64,000 nucleotides of DNA, taken from contig CM037462.1 in the NCBI GenBank assembly GCA_021014325.1, positions 16,016,135 to 16,080,134 of the forward strand, in the 5' to 3' direction. Shown here in pieces: positions 26,001 through 39,132 of this stretch. Position numbers and translations under genes: made by a program. This DNA comes from Plazaster borealis. Its lineage: Eukaryota; Echinodermata; Asteroidea; Forcipulatida; Labidiasteridae. The first letter of the stretch is position 1; each line of letters begins with the position of its first letter. The notes beneath the pieces are model-generated. The model had not been told where the DNA came from, did no database searches, and saw only the letters and a program-made list of their open reading frames with translations.

Positions 26001-29000
26001 CGTACGCTGGGAGGGAGGGGGTTAATGCCCGCCGTACGCTTCCGTTTTCTGAAAAACATAGCTTCATGGTCCTTTTTGCACCGTAAGATAAGACGCAGTG
26101 GTTTGGTTTTGGGGGTTTTTTTTTACCTTTTAAAAGTCAGATAAGCCACGTCTTGTATCTGTTTAAGATGTGTACGTTCGTTATATATTTCTTATATCTG
26201 TGCTCATAATAAACAGGGTTTGCATGTAATTCACATACAAGTATCTCTATGTAGAATAGTGTGGAAAAAAACAAATGTTTTCTTCTTACACTGTTAGGGG
26301 GGGGGGAATGACCCCTAAAATATCGGAGTCTAATGTAGCGTGCGTATCCACCAATAAGGTGCTCAAGGCACTTGAACAAAGACAAACACTTTTTAAGACA
26401 GGTTTTGAAGTTTTTATGAATTATGAGACCGACTTATGTAGCACCCTTTAAAGGTGCACTTAGCAGTCAGTGCCAGAAACAACAGGGCAAACTCCTTCTC
26501 TTAGCGATTAGTGTGACTGGGTTCTTTTACTTGCACTCATGCATTACACAACACGCGAGACCTACGGCTTTACGTCTCATCCGAAGGCCGAAGCAATAAC
26601 GGTTAAAGTGCTTGCTTAAGAACACAAGTGTCATGACCGGGAATTATATCTCAAGTTTTGTTGGCTTTTGCAGCCCAAAAGGTTGCAAAAAGTGTATGCT
26701 AGGATTTTTGTTTTATGTGGTTCAATTAACAAACGGATTTGTGGAAAAACCTACCTAGCTACCAACCCTCTTCGTTCCTGGAGGGAAGGCCGAAGTAGTG
26801 TAAAATGGTAATTCTTACACTGAGAAATAAATCCATCTAAAATACTGCTTAGTTTTGAGAAAGATGTCCTTAAAAATTCTCTTTACAATTCAGTTTATTG
26901 TTTGTGTTTTACCCATACACCGAGCCTGTGGATTTATTTCACAAGAATTGGGAAAGCACTGATTATACAATAATTTAACGCACATCTGTGCATGGGTAAA
27001 ACACGTACATTATTCTTTATTCTGGATCTAAATTTAACATCTATTAACATCATTGCGGTACCCGCTGCTAGGGTAGATTTTTAGGCTTGTCGCTAGCCAC
27101 CGGGATAGCTCGATGGTCTAGTCGTAAGACATCTGCTCTCGAATGGCAAAGGTCACGCAGTTTGAATAACACCATGGAGGTACCATGATAACACCAAGTA
27201 ATACGCCTGCGGATTTTTTTTCACAGGACTCGGGGAAAGTATACTGATCATACAGTGCTTGACACACATCAGTGTATGGGTAAAAACACAAATAATATTC
27301 TTTATCCATGATGCAAATTAAACATCCATTCAAATAATTCAGTTTTGTCAAATTGAAAAAAGGCCACATCAACTGAATACATGACCTTGACCTCCTTATT
27401 TGTTGGTACTTATAACAAATTGGTTGTTTGATGTGTTTCTTGAAAACTACAGTAAGGGAATGAAATTCTTCTTCCTGTAAGTCACAAGGGCCCGATTTCA
27501 TGGCTCTACTTTACCGTAAGCAAAGAATCAGCGCTTATGGAAGCAGGGAATTCCACGCTTACGTCAAGCGTATTTCACAGCCTGGTTAGCAGGGAATTTC
27601 TGCTTGTGCGCATGCATAGTCGCGTTACTCGGCATTCTTGGCTTACACAGCTAGTACATAAATTCGGCGCTTGCCTTGTAAGCAAAATGTGATCGCAAGC
27701 GCTGTAAGCAGAGCCATGAAATTTGGCCCTGTACAATCACCAGATAATTCATTTTATCGCATACACGATAAAATACATTATTCGCCGCAGAAGACCCCTG
27801 CAGTGTACCAGAGCCGTACTGCAATACACGGTGCTGACAGTTTGGTTATTGGCGTCCTCTGCTGCATGGTTGTTGGGCAATAATTTTGTTTAACTTGCCT
27901 TGGTGACGTCCCTTGTGGGGCTTTGGACGTAAGCCATAAAAGTAACTTAACTTTTTCCCGGGGTAGCAAGGCAGACCTTTATGCATAGTGTGTGTGTGGT
28001 CAAATTGACCTTTATTTTAGGTTGCGTAACAAAAGCATGGTACATCTGGGCAGAGGGGAAGCTTATCACTTCGGCTCAGCTTTCACTGAGAGTAACACTC
28101 ACTTCGTAATTGTCTTACGTTTAGAATCTTTAAATCTTCAGTTTTACTCGTAAGGATTGTGTAATTTTCAACAATAATTTGGCGGAGCAAATTTTCTGGT
28201 GCGGAAATCTATTGGATATTTGTAATTTACAAGTTGCCTACTGCAAAGCCTTGCGAACTTTTTTATTCGCGGGTTCTACTGGAGAGATAATGCCTCGTCC
28301 AGTACGGCAGAAGAAGCGTCCGGGGCACTTTGACCTGCCGGTGCTGCCAATGCGGGGCCGTGGCCGTGGCCGGGGCCGTGGATCGAGGGATGTTTTTGCT
28401 ATTATATTATTTTGGGGTGTCGTCTGAGAATAAATGAACACATTCTTACCGTCACTGTAATTATCGTAGTTTGGCCTGCGCACCATATTAGACATAGATT
28501 CCATCATGTTACCACGGCGACGGAAACGATTAGCGACCTCGATGGAATTCTTGACACACTTGATGGCCTCGGTGATGTCATCCGGGTCAAAGGTCATGAT
28601 AGCTTGGATATAGCTGATGGTGCCGTAGCCTAGAGCGTGGTACATACTTGATGAAACCCTGTAGAAATAAAACATTACACAGCTCTCAAATAAAACAACC
28701 TGGGGTGCATATTTCACATGCACGACATCACAATATCTGCAGCGCCAACGGTGCCAAATGTTAGAACAAATTTTGAAATGTTTTTTTTTCTTTTCTTGTT
28801 TTCTTTTATCTTTGTTCAACATACAATTGAAAGCGAAATTGCGAACATATTTCTAAGGTGTTTTCGTGGGTGTCTTAAAATTGCCTTAGGCCTATACTTT
28901 TCAGATGGCACAAAGGTAACAATTGCATCTTTGTGCTTTTGTAAGCATAAAGATCAGACCAAACCAACTACTCGCCTAGTCTGACATTCTGATTCCTGTA

Positions 29001-32000
29001 ACATCCATGAGTTTATTTATTTATAAATAAGCACGCCATGATTACAATATCATGCCATGGACATAAAACAACAAACCATTCTAGATTGAACGTCTGTCCG
29101 AATTACAATCACTCCTTCTGCTTAATTACAAACAAGACACATCTTCAACCTGGGCCCAATTTCATAGAGCTGCTTAAGCAGAAAATATTGCTTAACAATT
29201 TTCTGCTTAGCAGAAATGAGCAGGATACCAGTCACAAATAGTACATGTGACATGGTATTTTGGCTGGTAACCCTGTTCTGGTAAGCATAATTATGTTGTG
29301 CTTAGCTACTTTCTGTGCTTAAGCAGCTCTATAAAATTGGGCCCTGTTCTAAGTGTAGGAGAAAACTCACCATGGCTTGAGGCGAGATCTAGCTTCGTTG
29401 AAGTTGTTATTTAAGAAGAGATCTAAGGAGACTTTGGTATCTTGGATGGAGGCCGCCAAGTCCATTCCTTCAGCCCTGTAGAGAGAGGAAATTAAACAGT
29501 TCAGCTCAATTTATATTCAATTTAGGACTTGATTTAAAATGAATGAAGGCAGGAACTCTGCGGTCACACATTATCTGCAGGAATCTTAATCTGTGATTTG
29601 TGTGAACCGAGACCCAGACAGTGGAAGATGAACTCTGACTGCAAAGTCACATTGCAAATAGTGTTATCAATGTTACTGTTAGTGAACAGCCATTTTGTTT
29701 TCTATTATGTAAAACTCTGTTAACTCTTTCATGCGCCGACCGGTCGCTGGCGACCGGTTAAAGTCCCTCAAAACAACCAAGTTGTAAAACAAAAAATAAA
29801 GATAGAATGGCCACACAGTTTTCAGAATTGGAAAGAGGACTCTTGAGGGTGCTATTGTGACCTGTTTTTTTGAGGGGGTCACCATTTGCAAAAAAAAAAC
29901 GAGAAAATAATTAATGTGTCCATATGATCAATTTATCACTAGAATAAATGGTGCATGAAAGGGTTTTAAATACACATGACTGAAGTATCGTAAAACATAG
30001 CACACATTGAAGGTATTATACAGGATTGGTAGGGAAACAAAAAACCATCTTTGTAATATTAGTCTGAAAGCTTGAAGTTCATACCTTTTTTTTCCTATGA
30101 AATATTTCCCTCTGAAATGAAGTCATATTCAAGAAAAATGTATCTGAAAACCTTAATAAAAATGCAACGGCTGATTTCGGTTATTGCAACCAAAATTAAG
30201 GATAGAGTGTTTACATGCTGAAAATTGTGCATGGTTTTTTACTATTTTCTCCTGACTCACACAATGGATTTTTTAAGCCCAAATTTTCACAGGTTTACAA
30301 AACATGAACACTGTCTGCGACAATTATTGTCAGCTTCTACCAATCTAGTATTTCTACCTTTAACCATGAGAAACGATCCCTTCAAATTTTATAATTAACT
30401 TAAATTAAAAAAAACTGCATTCTTAAACTTAGATATACATGGACAGGAAGCCGAACAGATTTTACATATGAAAAGATTCATCTTTTTATCAAAATATTGA
30501 TATCACAACCTAAAGCAGAACAAACTTCTCTCCTTTATCAATCCAATCAATAAAACACCTGCTATTCATCATAATATTAATAATAATAATTTATTTATTT
30601 CTATAGCACACATCTCCTGTGCTCATGGCGCTTTACAAATATACCAATAGGCCTAAATTAGAAATATAATGATCTAAACAATTTACAATATATAGATTCT
30701 TACAAAAAAATTAAATAAGTACTATATAAAAGATAAAGATAAACAATTGGCACTAGACAAAAGAAGAAAAAAAATTAACTACGAATGAAAAAACAAATGA
30801 AAAACAGAAATTGTTTTTACAAGGAAATCAAAAAGCAATAAGAAATTACTTAAATAGGTGGGTCTTAAAGGTATTGTACACTTTTGGTAACAGCTCAAAA
30901 TCAGTGTCCACATTTTGTGTGATTCAACATATGCATGAACAAACAAACCTGTGAAAGTTTGAGCTCAATTGGTCATCGAGATCACGAGAAAATAGTGAAA
31001 AAAGACCTTTTTCTGTTTTTTCAAAATATCGCGCGTGATAAAAACTATTGTTTAACTCATTTCTCAGAAACGATAGCATTTTAGGCAGAAATATTTTAAG
31101 GAACCCTTTCAACCATTACTTACTTTTAATCATGTAAGTTGTGTGTGAATCTGTGAACGATTGTGTTTTTCAATCTTACCAATGGTGTACAGGGCCTTTA
31201 AGACCCCGTTTAAAAACTGACCGTGGAGCTTGATTTTCAAAAATTCAATGTTTCATGTTTCACACTGTTGTGAACTTGGCAATACCTGCATAAAATCTAC
31301 ATACTTCAGTCAGTGTAAACACCTGGCTTCGTTGTCATAGAAATTAATCCATTTTTTAATTCATTCCATGACTGACTGAGAAAGTAGAATTAGCTGCTCT
31401 GCATACAGCTTATCAACCAAAAGGACTTATATGGTATAAATGCAAAAAAAAAAAGATTTTGTCTCTTTTGTTTCCAACCTCTTGTGGTTAAACCAACCCC
31501 TTCCCTCTACCCCCCCCCCTTGTCACCCTCTCCATTGTTTATTTATTTATTTATTTAATTATTCCTTTATTTATTTATTTATTTACTAAATTATTTATTC
31601 ATGTATTTATTTATTTATTTACTTATTTATTTATTTCTTTAATTAATTCTTTCTTTCTCTCCCCCGTCTCCCCCTCCCTCCCTCCCTCCTTCCTTCCTTC
31701 CTTCCTTTCTTTCTTTCTTTATCTACCTATCTATCTATCTATCTATCTATTCATTCATTCATGTATTAATGTAATTGTTTATTATTTATCTATTCTGTTT
31801 TTCTTTTTAAATAACTTGTTTTTAAAATAGCATCAATTGTTGTCGAGTTTGTTAGCAGCTCCTAATCTATCAAATATCTATCTAGTGCTTCAAATTTTCT
31901 ATTAGTTTTACTCAAAGTATATTTTTATATTTGTTTATTTTATAGTATTTATAGTATCTAAGTGTTTATTATAGTGATTGTTTTATTTATACTCTATTCG

Positions 32001-35000
32001 AGGATTGGATAAGCAGGCTTTTGAGTCATAGTGTAGTAGTACGCTTTTGTTTATCCTGGCCGTCTTAGAATGGATTGTTGTCCCTTCCTCTTCCTTCCCC
32101 CACACCCCGTACTTGTCCTGTACCCTTTTGTCTAATCCCGCTCCTGTATTTAAGTCTTATTATTCTTTGTTCTACTTGTATGTATTTGTTTTTGACACTG
32201 GCCGAATAAATAATAATAATAATAATAATGATCCCTTGCTTCTTCTGTGTGCTTTCTGCCTCTCTCTCTCTCTCTTTTCATTTCTTTCTACTTGACTGCT
32301 TCTGTTACCAGTATACCTGTTTATGCGCGTTGTGTTGTCATTTTAGCCTTCCAGAAAGACACTGCTAGGGTCGAAACCTCAGACCATTAACTGTTTTTTT
32401 CATTGAATGACTCTTTAATCAATTCATGTTTCATGTTGTTTATCATTCAGTGAACATACCTGCATAAAAGCTTCAAATGAATAAACCTTCAAACACCACT
32501 TAAACCTGTTATGGCTATCTGTGGGGGTTTAGTTCACGAGAACCCATACACAAATATACAGCAGTATTCTACTCAGGGTTTTAAAATCTTAATAGTGGAT
32601 ACACTGTGGTATATGTTATGATTCTACAGCTTAAGCCGACCGTCGCAGTCGACCTGTGAGTATTTGGCACATCGTGCGTGCGCAAGAAAATCGTAGGTCG
32701 ACCTGATAACAAATCTCTTCAAACCAAAGGACAATATATATCTGATGAGAAGTTCATTTTTGATGTCACGCTTAGAGGTAGACGCTGCAGTCTGAAGTGT
32801 TTGTGTATGATTCACATTGTCACCGTAGCCTTTGACTTTTAACGGATGAGAATGGAACCCTTTTTTTACTCGCAGTGTTGTTAACAATCCCTTTCATGTT
32901 TAAATTCCATCACAGATGAAGAATTGTTCATCGGAACATCTGCAAAGTTGATTTTATTGTGTTCTTAGTAACTGCCCTGGAAGACAGTGCATAGTTAGTT
33001 TCAATCCGAAAATAATGCACTTCTCGGAAATAGTGAAAAAGCGGACACAAGCGACTTGTACCAAAATGCCCATAGTGGCTGCAAACAGCCGCAAGGTTTG
33101 ACCTACTTCCATTCACATGAAGAGGTTCATCGGAACATCTGCAAAGTTGATTTTATTGTGTTCTTAGTAACTGCCCTGGAAGACAGTGCATAGTTAGTTT
33201 CAATCCGAAAATAATGCACTTCTCGGAAATAGTGAAAAAGCGGTCAAAGTAAAGGTCATGTCGGGATATGAAATTTTCCAATGTAGTATGTTAGAACATA
33301 GTATCCCAATTTCTAAACTCAAAACAAAATTTTCCGTTTCGTGTTATTTCTGTTGACATTTTTACTGACAAAATTTGATTAAAGAAAATAACAATTTTAG
33401 CAAGCTCCCTCGTTTACAGGTTTCCTCAGGCTTGCGAGCTACAGTAATTAAGTTCACTTATGAGGCCTCCTTGGTTTCATTACCAGAAATATATCATAAT
33501 AATATTAATAATAATATATGATACAAAAATTAAATCAATCAAAATCCCTTGAGGGTACTTCTTTTTGAGTCTATCCATTCTGAAACAACTGTCTGTCTAC
33601 AAAACACCTCAACTTCATTTTCCACTCGATTTGTACATCACACCTTGCTCGGGTTTTTTTTCATACCTTGTGGTCTATCACATTGGTAAATGACAAACGG
33701 GCAATACGGTAAATAATTAACCTGCTTGAATTTAATCCATCATTAGTCAATGAATAATTAATTAACCATAACGGTGTTGTACATGTATTATAATAGAATG
33801 CACTTTATCCAGGTGGGTTATGAAGGATTAGTTTGTGTGTTACGTAATGACAAAAATTCATATAATTCCAAAAATGTTATCATTATCAAAATCCACTTCT
33901 TCTGTTTAGGGCTGCTGTGAGCACAAAACTTGTCAAAGCACAAATCTGCTTACTAGAAAAAGGTTACCAGCCAAAACACCATGTCACGTGTGCCATTTTG
34001 CAACTGGTTTCCTGCGTATTTGTACTTAGCAGAAATGTTTTAAGCACTGTCTGCTTAAGCAGCTCTACGAAATCAAGCCCTGGTCTAGACCCCTTGCATT
34101 TGCCGCCATCTTTGATGACAAACAATGAAAACGTGCACGCAGGGCTCGAAATTAACACTGGACCGCAGGCCTGAGGCCAGTGATTTTAGCCTCGGGCAAG
34201 TAAACTCAAGACCGGACAAGTCCGGTGGTCTTGTGTTTTTCAATTGACTAAAAGTACCTCACTGTGTAATAATATCTTGAAATATCTTTAAATTGAGTTG
34301 AGTATTGAAGCATACTTATAATACCACAAGACAAAATTAATGAGATATTTTCTCAGTGCTTGTTCAAATAAAAACAGTTAACAATTAACATGTACATTTT
34401 AAACAATGTAGAAAGTTCTCTCTCATTACATTGAGGGCCCAATTTCTTAGAGCTGCTTAACGGTCGATTTTGTGCTTACTGCGTGAGTTTCCATTTCATA
34501 GCACCGCTAACTATAAGCACACGAAAAGGCATGCGAACCTTCCGGTGCTTACTGTATAAAAATGAATGACGTAGCAATGCAAATCCATGGTGAACGCGCA
34601 AGCTGTCAGCCTAATTTTCTTGCTAACCTGTGAAATACGATTACTCTTGTTCTGCTAAAGTTAGCACGAAAATTTACTTACCGTTAAGCAGCACTAATGA
34701 CATTGTCCCCTTGGCTCGATTTCACAAAGAGTTAAGATTGATCTTAAGTGCAAATCCATCTTAATTGCTAAGCAAAGTGTGATGTCACAATACAAATTAC
34801 TATGGTAAGACGGACCATCTTAAGATAAATCTTCGTGCTTTGTGAAACCGACCCCTGGTCTTGTAAAATAAATGCTGGTCCAGTAAATATTGTAACCTAC
34901 AAGTGGTCTTGTGGATTTTGTCCCCTAAATTCGAGCCCTGGCACGCATGTACACACTGCGCACGACTCTCAGCCAATCATAGCTCTTCAAGCGTGCACGT

Positions 35001-38000
35001 TTCACCAGCAATGGCGGCCAATGCAAGGAGTCTATCCTGCATATATTGGTCTATTCAGATGAGAGCAGTTATACACCAAACTCATACCAAGTCTAAAGGA
35101 CCTACCATACGAGACCTGACTGACCCGACTAAACCTCACAACACTCTAAGACAGAAGGACGAGGGAAGATCTCATAGAAACATACCACATCATGACACAA
35201 ATGGATAAGATCGACCCGAACACAATGTTTAAAACAGCAGAGTATCAGGGGACCAGAGGTCACACTCATAAACTCGCCAAATCAAAAACCAAACTTCGAT
35301 ATGCGGACAAATCTCTATAGCCAGAGAGTGGTAAACCCATGGAACCAGCACACATGGGTTTATAATGGGCTACAAAGCCCCCTAACCCTGCCACACTCTC
35401 ATCAATGAAGATGGAGATGTGGCGCTTCAAGGTATGTTCAAGGTATGTTCAAGGTATGTTCAAGGTATGTTCAAGGTATGTATACATGCACACAGATAAA
35501 TATACACTAAGTGAACACCATCATACATGTATCTAATTATGACTAATGCATCCATTAACAACATATTCCAAATATTACTTCAAATTCCAATCAAACCACA
35601 CAAAGTCGCCTCGATTATAACAATCAAATATTTCATTCACTCACCTACAAACCTTCTAAAAAAATTGTGTTAATAATGTTTGCTCCGAGCAGAAAACCGC
35701 TGTTGAAATTGAATTCCGAAAACAGTACAGTGATAAAATGTTACGACTTATTAGAAAATCCCTGGTACAAACAAAGTGCATATTTGTACAATGATAATTG
35801 CTGATTATTTATGCACAGCCAGTGTTTCATCTACATTTGTACGACTGTGTTTTTGAGAGCTGTATTTAGATTCATGTAAGTAGCACATTCACAATAATAT
35901 TGTACATGTTTTGCCTTTTGTAAAAATAACAACAACCTTGGATGTAGACTCATAAAACAAATCAACATATTGCGGCTTCGTCTCGAAACCACTTGGAATG
36001 CAACATGCAACTAAGATATCACTGAAATGTATTCCAATGTCATCCTTGTAGTGATTAGTAATGCATGATACATACATGAGTGCCGCTTCTCCAGGATCTT
36101 CTCCGCTAGGAGGATCGGATGCTGCCATTGACGACGAACAGGAGGGTGCATCTTGGGATGATGTCATCATCAATTGAACAGGTGCTTAATCAAAAAAAAT
36201 TACTGGACTGGTGTCGAAACAATACAGTCATTGTTTCGATGTCATAGTAATGCAGTCTATAGTCTTGCCACTGGACCCTAAAAAGAAGTCGATGGATTTG
36301 CTACCATCATCTACGCGGTGTTTAATCATCCGTGGTTATACCTCACACTGCTTGGGTTTTTAATGGTGAATGGTGGCTGCCTACTTATGAGAATTCCCAT
36401 CAGTGGCGTATACTTAGAGAGATACACACAGTAGACATCACTGAGTCTGAAAGGGCTGTGTACAAAAAAAACGAGGGCGGGGCTACATTCAAGGGTAATA
36501 AATATTTCATAGCTTTAGCGCTTCTAATTAATTGGGTGATATGCTTCTGTGGTAAAAGTGCATGTTGTTGCTATTAGATGTAGGTGTTATTTAATTATTG
36601 GTACAATGTGTTATGATTTAAATAATTTTCTCATTTAGTGATATTTTCTTGTAATTTCGTAGTGGTTTTTTCCCCTGTGTATAAATTTGTTTCCATCTAC
36701 CATATTTGGACTGTTGAGAATATTTCATATAAAATACAAAGACTGTCTCTTAGAAAATTGTTTATTCTAGTGGGATGAAATTTTAATTTTCAACATTTAT
36801 AAAGGACTTTTCGGGAATCAGCTGCAAAATACTTGCCCTGCACACAAATTTGTTTTTATTCACCAAGACTTTGGACTGTTTCAACAATCCAAATTAGTGT
36901 AAAAAAAAACTTTTTATATTTCGTATAACAAAACTATCTGTTAGAAATTTTACTATTAGAATGGAATGCAATTTAATTTGAACAATTCTTGCCCTGCACA
37001 CAAATTTGTGTTTAGGGGCCATTCAGAATAATCAAGGTTTAATATATATATATTTTTGTTTTTCAAAATTGTTTTGACCCACCTACCCACCCAACAAAAA
37101 TTTTGATTTCTAAATATTTAAAGGTATCGTACACGTTTGGTATTTACTCAAAATGTATATTAGCATAAAAACTGACTTGGTAACAAGCAACAGAGAGCTG
37201 TTGATAGTATAAAACATTGTGAGAAACGACTCCCTCTGAAGTAACGTAGTTTTTGAGAAAGAGGTAATTTCTCACTAAAATAATAAAAGACTTCTAGCTA
37301 GAAGCCTTTTATTCCTATCTGAAAGCACACAAATTTGTACAACAAGGGTGTTTTTTCTTTCATCATTTTCTTGCAACTTCGATGACCAATTGAGCCCAAA
37401 TTTTCACAGGCTTGTTGTTTTATGCATATGTTGGGATACACCAAATGAGAACACTGGTCTTTGACAATTACCAAACGTGTACGATGCCTTTAATGGCTTC
37501 ATAATATAACCCATACACTGAAGAACAAACTAATACCTCAAATGAACCAGATATTTTAAATCAAAGGTCTCAAACATCAGTAGTTTTCAATGGCTTTTCC
37601 TGGCTTAAACAAACAACTTTGTAGATTAATCAGGAATGAAATTGGCGATCTTGGCCAGCTGGGTATTTTGTCTTCTTTTTTTGTTTTTATAATATATATA
37701 TGTTTTTTATAAAAACTGAATTTTCGATTTCAGTTATTTCTTTTGACCCACCCACTCGCAATTTCGAAATTGTTAAACATTGACAGTTCTGAATGGCCCC
37801 TTATTTACAAACGTTCTGGACTCTTAAGTTCTTATATGCATAAAATATTAAACTGTCTGTTAGTGTTAGTGGGATGCAATTTAATCGAAAACATTTCTGA
37901 AGGGCTTGTCGGTAATCAGCCACAAAATACACACTACAAAATACCAAAGACTGTCTCTTCAAAAATGTATTATTATAGAGGGAGGCAATTTAATTTGAAA

Positions 38001-39097
38001 AATTTCTGAAGGATTTGTCAGTATTAGGCTGCTAAATACACACCACAGATAGTGGTAGCAAAGGAACACGTGAAGGAATTGTGTAGTACGCTAACTTAAA
38101 TATTTCAAATGATAAATGTCATCATGTGAAACAGGTCTCATACTTCAAAATGTAGCTCCGCATACCCTTGCAGGAAAAATACTGAGCGCTTGATAAAGCA
38201 CCATATAAGAACCCAGTGTTATTATTATTAAAACAATGGCTACAGAAACGCTTTTAATGATACAAATTATGAGGCTATGGACATTAAGAAATGAAAATAA
38301 GGGTAAACAGTACATTAGTTTGTTGACCTTGACAGAGCATAAATAATTATGAGAATATTCAAATGAGGAGTCATTTCCTGTCCAATCAATGGAGCATTAC
38401 ATGTGAATGAGATTAATTGATTCTGCAGCTGAAGAGGGTATACACACATTAGTTTGTTGACCTTGACAGAGCGTGAATATTTATGAGAATATTCAAATGA
38501 GGAGAAATTTCCTGTCCAATCAATGAAGCATTACATGCGAATGAGATTAATTGATTCTGCAGCTGAAGAGAGTGCCATCAAGGATTATAATGCAGGAAGA
38601 GTAGTTCATTCTTATTCACTCATATTGGGCTCCAAACAACACAAGACAGATTTCTACAAAATCAGCTTGTGGTCTGTATACTTCAATTTTTAATGTTTAA
38701 AGAGGGGCTCAATAGCGGAAGTATAATCTTTCCATGTATCTGTCTGTTTGTTCTCATGTCTTTCTTTTTTTTACGGGGATTGCTCTTTTAGATAGTGATT
38801 TAGTTTGCTTCTGGACAATCCCTACAATCCTGGCCATATCTCGTTGGGCCCCCAACCCCGGCCCTCGTTCAATTTTGGTCTCATTGCGCGGTCTCCGCTC
38901 CTAACAACATTGAGCGGTTGAACGGGGTGAGGGTATATTTATTGTCACATGGCCCAAGCATTTTAGCCGGGTTGTAGGCTGCTGTTTGGGTTTTTTATTT
39001 CTACATATTCCTCTTGTTTTCGTAATTCTTGTTCGGATTGATTTTCTAAAAGTCTTCTGTTTATTGTATTGTAATGTTTTTTAAAAGCCTTAATGAA

Positions 39098-39132
<35 letters not shown>

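Larger units (their letters stand above)
34140..34942 (+). repeat. CAGGGCTC element split by two MITEs
   Basis: The first part (34140-34433) begins AGGGCTCGAAATTAACACTG and has GACAAGTCCGGTGGTCTTGT. The remainder (34856-34942) has TGGTCTTGTAAAATAAATGC, TGGTCCAGTAAATATTG and ends AAATTCGAGCCCTGG. Between them lie two complete inverted-repeat elements. Confidence 0.8.
36720..38045. repeat. Degenerate AT-rich tandem repeat, interrupted
   Basis: Blocks with AAGACTGTCTCTT, GTGGGATG(C/A)AATTTAAT and GGGAATCAGCTGCAAAATAC recur about every 110-180 bp at 36740, 36940, 37850 and 37950. The array is split by the TIR element at 37014-37805. Confidence 0.6.

Noticed and set aside
24861..26042. CRISPR-like array
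   Set aside because: Units are contiguous 32-bp repeats without unique spacers, in a eukaryotic intron; it is a minisatellite.
34434..34856. A single long composite transposon
   Set aside because: The two inverted-repeat elements have independent matching ends and resemble separate families elsewhere in the window, so two insertions are the simpler reading.
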